This document shows, piece after piece, positions 1 to 8,600 of a stretch of 64,000 bases of DNA. The stretch comes from CAZXLT01 sp964641545. Its GTDB lineage: Bacteria; Patescibacteriota; Saccharimonadia; Saccharimonadales; AWTP1-31. The notes under the pieces were generated by a model that made no database searches, was not told where the DNA came from, and was given only the letters and a program-made list of their open reading frames with translations. Numbering within the stretch: position 1 is the first letter of the stretch; every line of letters begins with the position of its first letter. Location: the NCBI GenBank assembly GCA_964641545.1, contig CAZXLT010000002.1, positions 1 to 64,000 on the forward strand. The letters are read 5' to 3'. A program made the translations under genes and the position numbers.

Positions 1-30
1 CCGTGGGTTCGAATCCCACCCTCTCCGCCA
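1..30 (+). tRNA. tRNA-Ser, 3' end only (cut by window edge)
   Basis: The T arm is seen as GTGGG (3-7), loop TTCGAAT (8-14) and CCCAC (15-19). It is followed by the acceptor 3' half CCTCTCC (20-26), discriminator G27 and an encoded CCA (28-30). An acceptor ending CTCTCC with a G discriminator is typical of serine tRNAs. The anticodon lies outside the window, so the identity is inferred from acceptor and discriminator only. Confidence 0.8.
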
Positions 31-50
31 AACTAACATATTTTGTGAAC

Positions 51-713
51 CTATGCCTGAGCAAATACAACTGCACGTATTTGTTTAGCACCCGCTTCTT
101 TCAACGTTTGTGCAGCTGCTTCCAGAGTGCCGCCAGTTGTCACTACATCGTCTACTAACAATATTGTTTTCCCGCGAACGGCATTTTCTGCCCAGAATGC
201 TTTTTTTAACTGGGCTAGACGCTCTTTTCGGCGTAAGCCCACCTGCCGTTCCTGCCCCCGTCTATGCAGCGTCGACGAGCACAGTAAACCCTGTAGTGTA
301 ACTATCTGTTTTGCAATTAGCTCTGCCTGGTCGTAGCCCCGTTGCCGCCTACGATTAGTAGCGGTAGGCACATGTATTACCATAACATCGTCTTGCTCCA
401 TCAGTGCTTCCCGTATAAACTGAGCAATCACTTCCGCAGCAGCTCTCGTTCTTTGAAACTTAAGTTTACTAACAAGCTCCTTTGCTACTCCTTTGTAATC
501 GGCACGGACAGTTAGTGAGTACAAGCTACTAGAGGATTTGCAGGAGTTACAAGTTCTAAATTCTTTTGTGATCCGGTGACATCTGAAACAGCGAGAAGGC
601 ACCGTAGGTATTGCAGTTTCCCAGCAGCTTTCACAAACTAGCGACCCCTCGGCTCCACACAGCAGGCAATCGTGGGGTGCAATAAGCGAAATGAGAGATT
701 CTACTAGCAGCAT
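51..713 (-). CDS. comF: ComF family phosphoribosyltransferase-like protein
   Basis: The 220-residue protein starts with a zinc-ribbon-like region of CxxC pairs (about residues 16-19, 27-30, 42-45 and 55-58). It ends in a type I phosphoribosyltransferase fold with the PRPP-loop motif VDDVVTTGGT near residues 187-196. This arrangement is that of the ComF/GntX family, linked to DNA uptake and competence in several bacteria. Length is normal for the family. It stands alone, convergent with the upstream tRNA and divergent from the heat-shock gene. No strong ribosome binding site is seen before the ATG. A role in natural transformation is plausible because many CPR bacteria must import nucleotides or DNA, but nothing local proves it. 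Confidence 0.85.
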   Translation of the reverse strand: MLLVESLISLIAPHDCLLCGAEGSLVCESCWETAIPTVPSRCFRCHRITKEFRTCNSCKSSSSLYSLTVRADYKGVAKELVSKLKFQRTRAAAEVIAQFIREALMEQDDVMVIHVPTATNRRRQRGYDQAELIAKQIVTLQGLLCSSTLHRRGQERQVGLRRKERLAQLKKAFWAENAVRGKTILLVDDVVTTGGTLEAAAQTLKEAGAKQIRAVVFAQA

Positions 714-750
714 GTTGTATTACTTATGTTGTAAATAACCTCCGTAGCCG

Positions 751-779
751 TTGTAGTCCCCGGGTGACCAGGGTATACT
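751..779 (+). promoter_or_regulatory. Promoter of the small heat-shock gene
   Basis: A -35 box TTGTAG (751-756), a 17-bp spacer and a -10 box TATACT (774-779) are visible. Transcription would start near 786, leaving a leader of about 54 nt. Confidence 0.65.
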
Positions 780-781
780 AC

Positions 782-802
782 GTGGTAACATAAACATACC
801 AC
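782..802 (+). promoter_or_regulatory. Inverted repeat at the hsp20 transcription start
   Basis: GTGGTA (782-787) and TACCAC (797-802) form a perfect 6-bp inverted repeat around 9 bases. It overlaps the predicted transcription start of the heat-shock gene, so it could be an operator or an RNA hairpin in the leader. The 9-base spacing matches that of the HrcA/CIRCE operator, but the arm sequence does not. Confidence 0.4.
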
Positions 803-839
803 AAAAAAAGTATTTTCTAGTTGTGGAGGGTAACAAAAT

Positions 840-1325
840 ATGGCGCGAAGAAGTCGCGACGAAGATCTCTTGATGGAAGACGAGCTAACAGCCGCTTTCC
901 TCGGTGATGACGAAGATATGCCAGTTGCAAAAGACGCTGGCGAAACTGAACAGCCTGCTGCCGCTGCAGCAGATGAAGAATGGGATGAAGAAGAAGCCGT
1001 TCCTGGTCAATTGGCTGTTGATGTATACGAAACAAAAGAAAAATTGGTTGTAAAAGCTCGTACTGCGGGCGTCAACAAGCAAGAACTTGACGTTAGTATT
1101 GCCGACAACACGCTAAGCATTCGTGGAACACTATCTGCAGGAAATGAAGACGACGTCGAAAACTACTTCGTGCAGGAATGTTACTGGGGTGAATTTTCGC
1201 GGAGTATCACTCTGCCAGTACCTGTAAAAGAAGAAGAAATCGAAGCCGTGCTTAAAGATGGAGTATTAACCATCAGCTTCACCAAAATGAAGCAAGATAC
1301 AGTTAAGAAGATTCAGGTACAGTAG
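840..1325 (+). CDS. Small heat-shock protein (Hsp20/alpha-crystallin family)
   Basis: The 161-residue protein has an acidic, low-complexity N-terminus rich in Asp, Glu and Ala (about residues 1-58). The alpha-crystallin domain follows (about 60-160) and contains the family-typical pattern ENYFVQECYWGEFSRSITLP and a late GVLTISFTK strand. Hsp20 proteins are ATP-independent holdases that bind unfolding proteins in the cytoplasm. The start is fixed by a GGAGG Shine-Dalgarno sequence about 9 nt upstream of the ATG. The gene has its own promoter (751-779), a leader with an inverted repeat, and a strong terminator (1346-1384), so it is a single-gene unit. Heat regulation is likely from the family, but the mechanism is not clear from the sequence. 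Confidence 0.9.
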   Translation: MARRSRDEDLLMEDELTAAFLGDDEDMPVAKDAGETEQPAAAAADEEWDEEEAVPGQLAVDVYETKEKLVVKARTAGVNKQELDVSIADNTLSIRGTLSAGNEDDVENYFVQECYWGEFSRSITLPVPVKEEEIEAVLKDGVLTISFTKMKQDTVKKIQVQ

Positions 1326-1345
1326 CGAAAGAGTCTTGTAGAAAT

Positions 1346-1384
1346 AAAGAGGCTCCCGTGCAATACTTCGGGAGCCTCTTTTTT
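1346..1384. terminator. Rho-independent terminator, probably bidirectional
   Basis: Perfect 13-bp arms AAAGAGGCTCCCG (1346-1358) and CGGGAGCCTCTTT (1369-1381) enclose a 10-nt loop and run into T residues to 1384. On the other strand the stem is followed by a broken T tract, so it can also end the pilin transcript at 1402. It is the clearest intrinsic terminator in the window. Confidence 0.9.
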
Positions 1385-1401
1385 GAGTTGGTCTTTTTAT
1401 A

Positions 1402-1851
1402 TTACGCGCCAGTGAATCGACCAAGTACAAACTTGACGATTATCTGAGCTAATGCGACAACCACTAGTCCAATAACAGCGTACATAACTGTATTCTGTGC
1501 AGAAGTCACCTTGCCTGAGTCACCACCAGAAGTAATATAGCGGATACCGCCGACAATGATCATGACAACGGAGATGATACCAACAATGGCAGAGAAGAGG
1601 TTAAGACCAAGCTTTACTGCGTTGTTAACGTTATCTTTCTGTTCGGCGTTTCCTTCGCAAGCACCAGATTCGTTATCAATACTTACGTCAGTACCGGTAC
1701 AGAAGCTATCTGTTAGGTTGCCTTCAGCACTAGGAACGGTTACGGTTGTCCCTGAGTCTTCCGCATACACCGTAACTGGAAGCCCTGCAGGAGCCATGAG
1801 CGCGAGCAATGCTACTAGTGTCAATAATCTTTTTTTGAGTGTTTGAATCAT
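1402..1851 (-). CDS. Type IV secretion pilin-like protein (paralogue 1)
   Basis: This 149-residue protein begins with a signal peptide (about 1-30, ending near VYAED). A variable, probably surface-exposed segment with a pair of cysteines follows (about 31-72), then two transmembrane helices separated by a short polar loop with GGIRYITSGGDSGK. That layout fits the TrbC/VirB2-like and Mbov_0395-type pilin proteins found in T4SS loci of CPR bacteria and mycoplasmas. The C-terminal half is nearly identical to the neighbour at 1927-2382. It has its own promoter (1883-1912) and an AAAAGG ribosome site, and ends before the bidirectional terminator. It is probably the abundant or dispensable variant pilin; its function is inferred from family. 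Confidence 0.75.
   Translation of the reverse strand: MIQTLKKRLLTLVALLALMAPAGLPVTVYAEDSGTTVTVPSAEGNLTDSFCTGTDVSIDNESGACEGNAEQKDNVNNAVKLGLNLFSAIVGIISVVMIIVGGIRYITSGGDSGKVTSAQNTVMYAVIGLVVVALAQIIVKFVLGRFTGA
1502..1628 (-). repeat. 127-bp perfect direct repeat, copy A (inside pilin gene)
   Basis: Bases 1502-1628 are identical to 2036-2162, an offset of 534. The tract covers the first transmembrane helix and the GG-RYITSGG loop of both pilins, while the flanking N-terminal coding regions differ. Confidence 0.9.
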
Positions 1852-1882
1852 TTTTATACCTTTTTACTTATGTTCACTACGT

Positions 1883-1912
1883 GTTATAGCATAAAAGCTA
1901 CTAACAGATCAA
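1883..1912 (-). promoter_or_regulatory. Promoter of pilin paralogue 1
   Basis: On the minus strand, TTGATC (1907-1912) is followed after 18 bp by an extended -10 element TGC-TATAAC (TATAAC at 1883-1888). The pilin ATG at 1851 lies about 30 nt beyond. Confidence 0.6.
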
Positions 1913-1926
1913 GCAAGCCGAGACAA

Positions 1927-2382
1927 CTAAGGAGTAGTTGTGGAGGTAAATCGGCCAAGGACAAACTTGACGATGACTTGTGCAAGGGCCACAACAACAA
2001 GACCAATAACAGCGTACAGTACCGTATTCTGTGCCGAAGTCACCTTGCCTGAGTCACCACCAGAAGTAATATAGCGGATACCGCCGACAATGATCATGAC
2101 AACGGAGATGATACCAACAATGGCAGAGAAGAGGTTAAGACCAAGCTTTACTGCGTTGTTAATATTTGTATCGGCATTTGTGGTGTTACAGGTGCTGCTT
2201 TCGTTCAGACTTAGGTCAACACCGCTACAGAAACTGCCTGTGAGGTTGCCAGAAGACGGAGTGACCGATGTACCTGCAGGCTCAGGCTCTCCAGCATAAA
2301 CCGTAACGGGGACTGCAACCGGGGCCATAAACGACAGAACTGCAACGAGCGTTAGAAAGTGTCTTTTGATTGATTTAATCAT
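1927..2382 (-). CDS. Type IV secretion pilin-like protein (paralogue 2)
   Basis: A 151-residue protein with the same plan as paralogue 1: signal peptide (about 1-30), variable segment with a Cys pair (about 31-72), then two transmembrane helices around GGIRYITSGGDSGK. The helical half shares a 127-bp stretch of identical DNA with the gene at 1402-1851, whereas the exposed segment is different. The start at 2382 is supported by AAGGA 7 nt upstream. It is separated from the preceding coupled operon by 69 bp, so it may have its own weak promoter (TTGCCT and TTAAAT 17 bp apart on the minus strand). Pilin function is inferred from topology and context. Confidence 0.75.
   Translation of the reverse strand: MIKSIKRHFLTLVAVLSFMAPVAVPVTVYAGEPEPAGTSVTPSSGNLTGSFCSGVDLSLNESSTCNTTNADTNINNAVKLGLNLFSAIVGIISVVMIIVGGIRYITSGGDSGKVTSAQNTVLYAVIGLVVVALAQVIVKFVLGRFTSTTTP
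2036..2162 (-). repeat. 127-bp perfect direct repeat, copy B (inside pilin gene)
   Basis: Identical to 1502-1628. Synonymous positions are also unchanged, which points to recent duplication or gene conversion. Confidence 0.9.
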
Positions 2383-2451
2383 TATATTTCCTTATTTATG
2401 TGTTACTTGGATTTAATCATAGAAGCTCAACAGAGGCAAGTAGGGTTATGC

Positions 2452-2865
2452 TTAGTTGGCAAATTTACCAACCACGAACTTAACCAGGACCTGTGCAAGC
2501 ACAACAATCATAATGCCGACTGCAGCGTACAAAGCAGTATTTTGTGCAGAAGCTACTTTTGCCGATTCACCGCCTGAGGTTATGTACTTAAGACCGGATA
2601 TCATGATCATAACTACTGCAATAATCCCGGCAACGATACTGAATATATTAAGCCCCGTCTTAACATTGTCTTCTACTGTTTTTGTAGGAGTGCCGGTTGG
2701 CGTGGCGCAGCCGCCGGTTGCGGCATCCAGTACCAGCCCAGCTCCCTGGCAAACAGCCTCTTTATTGCTTTCGGCTCGTGCCGTACCAAGATTAAAGTTA
2801 ACCACCGTAAAACTTAACAAGAGCGTAAATAATACTATGCCAGAGAGTCGCTTAATCAAAATCAT
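2452..2865 (-). CDS. Type IV secretion pilin-like protein (paralogue 3)
   Basis: This 137-residue protein has a signal peptide (about 1-31, ending near ARAES), a short exposed segment with two cysteines (about 32-64) and two transmembrane helices. The loop between them, GLKYITSGGESAKVASAQNT, is the hallmark shared with the other pilin-like genes here. It overlaps the upstream gene by four bases (ATGA), so translation is coupled. It is the last gene of a six-gene minus-strand operon running from 5509 to 2452. Role in the T4SS pilus or inner-membrane channel is inferred. Confidence 0.75.
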   Translation of the reverse strand: MILIKRLSGIVLFTLLLSFTVVNFNLGTARAESNKEAVCQGAGLVLDAATGGCATPTGTPTKTVEDNVKTGLNIFSIVAGIIAVVMIMISGLKYITSGGESAKVASAQNTALYAAVGIMIVVLAQVLVKFVVGKFAN

Positions 2866-3317
2866 TGTATACGTCCTAATATAAATGCAATTATTGTTCT
2901 AGCCAAGACTATTATGGCAATCCCGACCGCTAAGAAAATTAACGACGTACGTGCTTTTTCAAATTTGGCTGCATCACCATTAGATAACATAATTTTCACC
3001 CCGTTATACATAAGCATTATTACTGCAATCACACCTGCTACGGCACTAATAATATTCGTAGCCTTCATTATAAGACTGTCCTGGCCTGACACGGGGTTTG
3101 TTGTGGATGGATTACATACGCTGGGCGTATCATCGGTTGCAGAATTTCCATCGTCATTATTTGTTTTAGCTTGTTCACACAAGCCATTGTACGGATCAAA
3201 GTCGCTGGTTGTTGCGCCGGCACCCGTTGGAGAGGGCAGATCCTCCGCAAGAACACTGGGCGAGGCAACGAAGACAGCTGCAAGAACGATAAAGATGAGT
3301 GTGTATATTTTTTTCAT
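2862..3317 (-). CDS. Type IV secretion pilin-like protein (paralogue 4)
   Basis: A 151-residue protein with a signal peptide (about 1-24), a longer exposed segment of about 55 residues rich in Asn, Asp and Thr with two cysteines, and two C-terminal transmembrane helices. The loop between the helices is divergent (NGVKIMLSNGDAAKFEKART) but keeps the G, K and A/R positions of the family. Four-base ATGA overlaps couple it to both neighbours. The start follows GAGAG in the end of the upstream gene. It is one of the more diverged members and may have a distinct structural role, which cannot be told from sequence. Confidence 0.7.
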   Translation of the reverse strand: MKKIYTLIFIVLAAVFVASPSVLAEDLPSPTGAGATTSDFDPYNGLCEQAKTNNDDGNSATDDTPSVCNPSTTNPVSGQDSLIMKATNIISAVAGVIAVIMLMYNGVKIMLSNGDAAKFEKARTSLIFLAVGIAIIVLARTIIAFILGRIQ

Positions 3318-3628
3318 ATTCTCTCGACTACAAATGTTACGATCGCATAAGCGCTCAGCGCAATTGCAAGGCCCACAGCAGCATAAATTATGGTATCCCT
3401 GGCCTTGGCGGTTTTATCGGGTTCGCCTTGTGATGTTATGTATTTAAAGCCAGCTAAAATAATTACCAACAGCGCAATCGAGCCCATTAAACCAAAAACA
3501 ATTTGTATTGCAGTAGTGATCGGCGAAGACGAGCTAGCAGAAACCCTTGGGAGCGGGCAAGTGTCCAGCCCACCTGCTGTTGCATTGCAAGCTGCAGCAA
3601 AACGAGATATTACATTCGTAGCTATCAT
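3314..3628 (-). CDS. Type IV secretion pilin-like protein (paralogue 5, short)
   Basis: At 104 residues this is the shortest member. It lacks an obvious cleavable signal peptide: a short N-terminus with two cysteines (about 13-24) leads directly into two transmembrane helices around GFKYITSQGEPDKTAKARDT. It overlaps both neighbouring genes by four bases in the coupled minus-strand operon. The size resembles mature VirB2/TrbC pilins. Family membership is clear from the loop; function is inferred. Confidence 0.7.
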   Translation of the reverse strand: MIATNVISRFAAACNATAGGLDTCPLPRVSASSSSPITTAIQIVFGLMGSIALLVIILAGFKYITSQGEPDKTAKARDTIIYAAVGLAIALSAYAIVTFVVERI

Positions 3629-4005
3629 TTAAACTGCCCCGCAAAAAATGACACAAATGACGAAGCAAGGATAGTAATTGCTACGCCAATAAGCGCATTA
3701 ATAATCGTATTTCGTGCATTTTTCAGGTTCTCGGATTCGCCTTGGCTCGTAATGTACCGGAAGCCTCCGTATATAACATATGCAACAGCGACTATCCCTG
3801 CAACTCTCAATAAAATATCGACAATACCAAAACCGACCAGCCAAAATTGTTCTGGATTATCGGTCAGATTTAAGTCAACAACACATTTTGCAGCGTCGGT
3901 ACTTTTAAAAGGCAGGTATTTATACCAAGGCGGGATAATGCCAAATAAATTGTCAGCCTTGCAGTCTGATGCTGCAAAAAGTGTGAGCAACGACGAGGGT
4001 ATCAT
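3625..4005 (-). CDS. Type IV secretion pilin-like protein (paralogue 6)
   Basis: The ATG at 4005 is preferred over the upstream GTG at 4029 because a perfect GGAGG sits 6 nt before it and because it gives the same ATGA overlap with the upstream gene seen elsewhere in the operon. The resulting 126-residue protein has a short N-terminal hydrophobic stretch, an exposed segment with two cysteines, and two transmembrane helices around GGFRYITSQGESENLKNARNT. It belongs with the other pilin-like proteins of the locus. Confidence 0.75.
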   Translation of the reverse strand: MIPSSLLTLFAASDCKADNLFGIIPPWYKYLPFKSTDAAKCVVDLNLTDNPEQFWLVGFGIVDILLRVAGIVAVAYVIYGGFRYITSQGESENLKNARNTIINALIGVAITILASSFVSFFAGQFK

Positions 4006-4991
4006 AGTAAGCCTCCAGGCAGAATCCACGCTAAGATTGCATACAGGAACAAGTATGTGACAAGGGCCAGCAATGCGTTAAGTATCATTTTTCTGGCTGC
4101 CGTTGCTTTTTGTGGGTCGCCTGCAGATGCAGAATAACGTATACCGCCAAGTATTACCACTATCAAAATAACGAAACCAACACCACCCGCCAAAAACTTT
4201 ATTATCGGATTAACCACACTTGTAATAAATTCACAGTTTTCTGCGTCTGGGCACGAGTCCGAAAGCCCGAAGCCAGTACAGTCTTGTCCTGCCTCACACT
4301 GTGCACCGTCAGTTTGCTCGGCAGTAGTTCTTTGGGCATCATCTTCAAAAGCATCTTTGGCTTCGCCAATTTTATCTTCGAGCTCACTACAGGTCTGTGT
4401 TGCAGAATCCAGCTTGGTTCTATCAGAAGGGTTACTAAAAACAACACACGTACCGCTGGGGATGGTTGTTTGTCCAGCGTGAACGGTCAAATACTCGTCT
4501 ATGAGCTCCTGCGTACAGTCTACCTTTTTCAACGTTGCGGCGGGGTCGTATTTATTTGCATAGAAATTATCGAGCGTATCTTCACCAAACTGATAACATT
4601 GTGCGGGGATTGCCGTCCTTGCCGCAGCCCAGGTAGCAAGGTTTGCGCAGGACACATCGGTTTCTGCACCGGCCGGCTGACCAATTTGCCGCTCAATAAA
4701 CGACCAGCCTTCTGAGACATAACAGTAATCATCCTTCAAGACACCCGGGGGGTTAAGCCCCGCTGTATACAAGGTAATATTCGCGTATTGTGCACAATCA
4801 ATGACTGAAGCAGAGCCAGGCAAGGCAGATCCAGTCGAGGAAGCAGCGGCTGGTATGGGCCGCTTAAAATCTGGACCGTAACAAATAGCAGGTGCAGCTT
4901 GCGCTTTCTGACCACCAAAGACAACGGTAGCTATAACAAAAATTCCAGACAATACTAGCAACGAGATAGTATTTTTAATGACGGATCTCAT
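4002..4991 (-). CDS. Large cysteine-rich pilin-like protein (paralogue 7)
   Basis: This 329-residue protein has a signal peptide (about 1-32, AQA-AP cleavage-like) and a roughly 210-residue extracytoplasmic region with more than ten cysteines. It ends in the same two-helix pilin module (about 255-329) with GGIRYSASAGDPQKATAARK. It is more than twice the size of its paralogues, so it could be a tip, adhesin or minor pilin stabilised by disulfides; that role is inference. It overlaps the gene before it and the gene after it by four bases (ATGA). I do not recognise the extracytoplasmic region. Confidence 0.65.
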   Translation of the reverse strand: MRSVIKNTISLLVLSGIFVIATVVFGGQKAQAAPAICYGPDFKRPIPAAASSTGSALPGSASVIDCAQYANITLYTAGLNPPGVLKDDYCYVSEGWSFIERQIGQPAGAETDVSCANLATWAAARTAIPAQCYQFGEDTLDNFYANKYDPAATLKKVDCTQELIDEYLTVHAGQTTIPSGTCVVFSNPSDRTKLDSATQTCSELEDKIGEAKDAFEDDAQRTTAEQTDGAQCEAGQDCTGFGLSDSCPDAENCEFITSVVNPIIKFLAGGVGFVILIVVILGGIRYSASAGDPQKATAARKMILNALLALVTYLFLYAILAWILPGGLL

Positions 4992-5509
4992 TTACCAACC
5001 CCCGTTGCGCCCACTGCAATTACTTTTACCGCACCATTCATCCTAACCGTGGTCGCGCTTAACTTTACCTTATTTTTTGTTTTTAGAATCGGGCAGGAAG
5101 CTAAAACAATCTGCTGGGATTCTGTTTTGCCAATGCTGGACTCCTCGTATACACAATTTGAGATGTCTACATTGGCTATCGGTTTAATCATGGTCCGGTC
5201 TATGTCTTCTTCTTTTGGCTGATAGGCCGGGGCAAACGCATCGTACACCTGTCTTGTATTAGCCACCTTAGCGTCAGCAAGCAGTTGGCGAACCACTGCA
5301 ACTCTATCACCTTGGTTAGAGACCAGGGGTGTTTGTTTTTTTGATGGAACAAACACCAATAAAAGCGCGATAATTACACAAAAAACCGAAAGACCCGCTA
5401 GAAGAACCAGCTTTTTGTTAGGTTTTTTTTGAACAGGTTGGGCTGGCTGCTGGTTCAAAAAACTATAGTCCGGTGCCGGATCTTTGTATTGCTCGTCCTG
5501 AGGGCTCAT
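4988..5509 (-). CDS. Single-pass membrane protein of the T4SS operon, unknown function
   Basis: A 173-residue protein with a Pro/Gln-rich cytoplasmic tail (1-32), one transmembrane helix (about 34-53) and an extracytoplasmic domain of about 115 residues with two cysteines. It is the first gene of the minus-strand pilin operon and divergent from the VirB6-like gene. The topology (short cytoplasmic tail, one helix, periplasm-side domain) is that of VirB8-type assembly proteins, but no sequence motif confirms this and I do not assign it. A TATAAC element lies only three bases before the ATG. Confidence 0.6.
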   Translation of the reverse strand: MSPQDEQYKDPAPDYSFLNQQPAQPVQKKPNKKLVLLAGLSVFCVIIALLLVFVPSKKQTPLVSNQGDRVAVVRQLLADAKVANTRQVYDAFAPAYQPKEEDIDRTMIKPIANVDISNCVYEESSIGKTESQQIVLASCPILKTKNKVKLSATTVRMNGAVKVIAVGATGVGK

Positions 5510-5613
5510 ATGGTTATAGCTTTTCGTGTCTTTATTTACGTTCGATAACTATATAATAAAGCACTTTTATCGAACAGGGAAGGTCTACCCCATAAAGTAT
5601 GTGGCGCTCCCTG

Positions 5614-5642
5614 TTGTTGTTTATGCTTCGGTGCTCTATACT
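5614..5642 (+). promoter_or_regulatory. Leaderless promoter of the VirB6-like gene
   Basis: TTGTTG (5614-5619), a 17-bp spacer and TATACT (5637-5642) end 6 nt before a GTG at 5649. Transcription would start on or next to that GTG, giving a leaderless mRNA and deciding the start codon. Confidence 0.7.
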
Positions 5643-5648
5643 TTTCTT

Positions 5649-8600
5649 GTGAACCAAAAACTGAAACGGTTGGGTCTTGTTAGTATTGTTATTGTTTTTA
5701 CGCTCATACACCTTTTACTACCTGTGTTGAGCGTATCCGCAGAGACAATCACAACCCCAGACGCTACCTTTGAAAAAGAATATAAACGCTGGAAAGCCGC
5801 CCTGCTGCTCTCTAACTGTACCGACAATGACTTTGATGAAAGTGATGACGAAATCGGTTCTCTTGGCGGCAAAGACGGTTACACCTGGGGAGCTGGTGAC
5901 ATCGGAGCAAGCAAAGTATTCGGCAAGCTCGCTAATATTAGCCTGAGCAGTAATGAACTCGACTGTTCAAGCAGCACAGTAAAAAACGCCCTGGGTAAGG
6001 CGGCCGGGTTCGATGACATTAGAGGGATTGAAGATCTGTGGTTTCCGCCAACACATGCCGACGGGTCTTCACGCCGGGTAGATGACCACACCCCGCTTTC
6101 TGTCACGTTACATGATCTGATCGATAAGTACGGCAATGACCGTGCCGCAGTTCGCCGCGCCCTATTTGAATTCACCTTAAAAGACGACAAGAATCGTGGT
6201 CCCGATAAAAAAGTAGAGCTATCCGCAGGTGCGGTCTACTGGTACTGGAAGAACTCTGTTGCAAAAGATTGTTATGGCGGCTTCAGCGATGATTACGCCC
6301 GATTCCAGGCTGTTGACAGCACAAGCTTTCGTCAACCAAACGATGTCGCAAGCAAAGACTCCCCCGGGGGTGAATACAAGTCTGTGAATGAAAACGCTGG
6401 GAAATACACATTTAAGTACGCTGTTTTTGATGGAAATGGCATCCCCGATGATTTTGACGATACCGAAAATGTAGAAGGACTCGACAGCGATATTGTTGAC
6501 GATCACTATACTGCCGGAGATACGGATGTTGCCGGCGGCGGTCAACCACCAGACTGCGTGGACATCGTTAACTTATTTAAGGGCAACCGTATGGATACTG
6601 GCATCGAGGAATACCTTCTCGAATATAAACGTCTCTTGCAGGAGTGCACCGATTCTGGCAAATCCGAAGAAGAATGTAAGACAGGACTTAAGACAAACCC
6701 GGATGTCGACACAACAGCCCCCCAAGAGAGCGAAGGCGATCAAGAGATCGAATTTCAGTGTAGCGTTTCGTTTAACCCAATTAGTTGGTTTGTGTGCCCG
6801 CTCGTGGCTGGGTTTGCTGAAGCGATCAACCAATTGGACAAGCAAATTAATGAAATGTTGCGGATCGACACCGACACATATTTTGGGGATACCGATGTGG
6901 GCAACACATTTAAGTCTGTTTGGGCAAGTGTTCGCGCTATTTCCGTCAGTCTTCTGGTAGTTATTGGGCTTATCATGGTCATAGGCACCGCTATTGGCAC
7001 AGGCTTTTTCGATGCGTATACCGTCAAAAAGGTCTTCCCGCGCCTTGTCATGGCAATAGTACTAATCTCGATATCCTGGCCGCTTATCATCTTTATAATC
7101 GACGCATCCAACTTTATGGGCATCGCTGTTCGCAGCCTTATACAAGGACCCTTTGCATCTAATTTCCAGAATGCTGTGAAGTTGGATGGCGCGCAGCTTT
7201 CGCTTGGTTCGTTGGGTATCGTTGGTCTTGGTATGGCAATCGGACCAGTAGGGCTACTGACCTTTGTGGCCGGCGCTCTTATGGCAGTAGCGATCGCATT
7301 CTTAACGCTTATTCTGCGTGAAATACTGGTGATCTTGCTGGCCGTTCTGGCCCCCGCGGCGATCGCAGCATACATATTGCCTAACACTCAAAAAGCGGGC
7401 AAGCTTTGGTGGGACTTCTTCTCCAAAGCATTGCTGGCGTTCCCAATTATTTCCGGGTTTGTTGCCATCGGTCGTGTGTTTGCAATTGTCTCTCAGCAAG
7501 ACGGTGGGGGGGGAACGGTTCGTGGGTTCATTGGCTTTATTGCCTATTTTGCTCCGTATTTCGTCCTACCGAAGGCATTTGCCATGGCAGGTGGGGCCCT
7601 AGGGAACTTGTCTGGCATAGTAAACGATCGCAGCAAAGGCGCGTTTGACCGACTACGCAAAGTCCGCCAGAACAAAGCCAAGGATAACTTGGAGCGCGTC
7701 AAAGCAGGTAACTACTTGCGAAGCGGCAAAGCTGATGGCACAAAATGGCAAAGACGATTCCAAAAATTTAATACCGCACTCCAAACTGGGTCGTTAATTC
7801 CAAAGGCTGGCTTTAACCCTGGAGATATCCGTGGAACACGCTGGAGAGAGAATGTAACGGGTGCACGAGCCCTTGCCAATACCGCTCATGCCCTGCATCT
7901 CTTAGAGCAAGACCAAAATATTAAGCTACTTACAGCAAACGATGATGTTATCGATGCATACGTAGCGGGCCAAGGAAACGAAAGCTCGATTCGCACAACA
8001 CTGCAAGACAAGGGCTACAGTAATGAATCAATTTCAGAGATCATGGGTCAGCTCCGCGTTGCACAGAGGACGCACGGCGACCATGCATTGCAGATGATTA
8101 TGCCTGTAGCCAACGCTGGAACAGGCACCGGCTATAAAGATGGTGTGTACGACATGAAGGCCGCCCTTGCCAGGGGTGCTCATGGGAGCATGACGACATA
8201 TTCGGCAATGCTTGCCGCTGCAAGACAGCGTGCGATAGCTGGGCGACGAGGCGACCTGGCCCATGGTGGATTTGGCACAAACATGCGGTTTGGCGCGCGA
8301 ATTGTTGAAGCCGGCGCGGCTGGACAAGAGTATATTGACATGAACGATCCGGAACTAAGCCTATCCACAGAAGAACGAGAAGCGTGGATGAATTCATTCA
8401 CCGAAGAAGAGCGCACGCAAGGAATAGAGATACGCGATCCGCAAGGAGGCACCAATCCGGATGGCAGCGCCCGAACAGTACGTCTTGCACCCGGAGTTGT
8501 ACCCATTAAAGAATATATTAACCGCTCAATCACCGATAACGCACTGTTCGTAAACGGTGCTGGTGCAGTTATCTCTATGCGCGGAGACTCGTTCAAAAAT

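Noticed and set aside
5526..5648. Upstream GTG start for the VirB6-like gene giving 41 extra residues
   Set aside because: The stretch contains a good promoter (5614-5642) and would place a membrane helix before a clear signal peptide.
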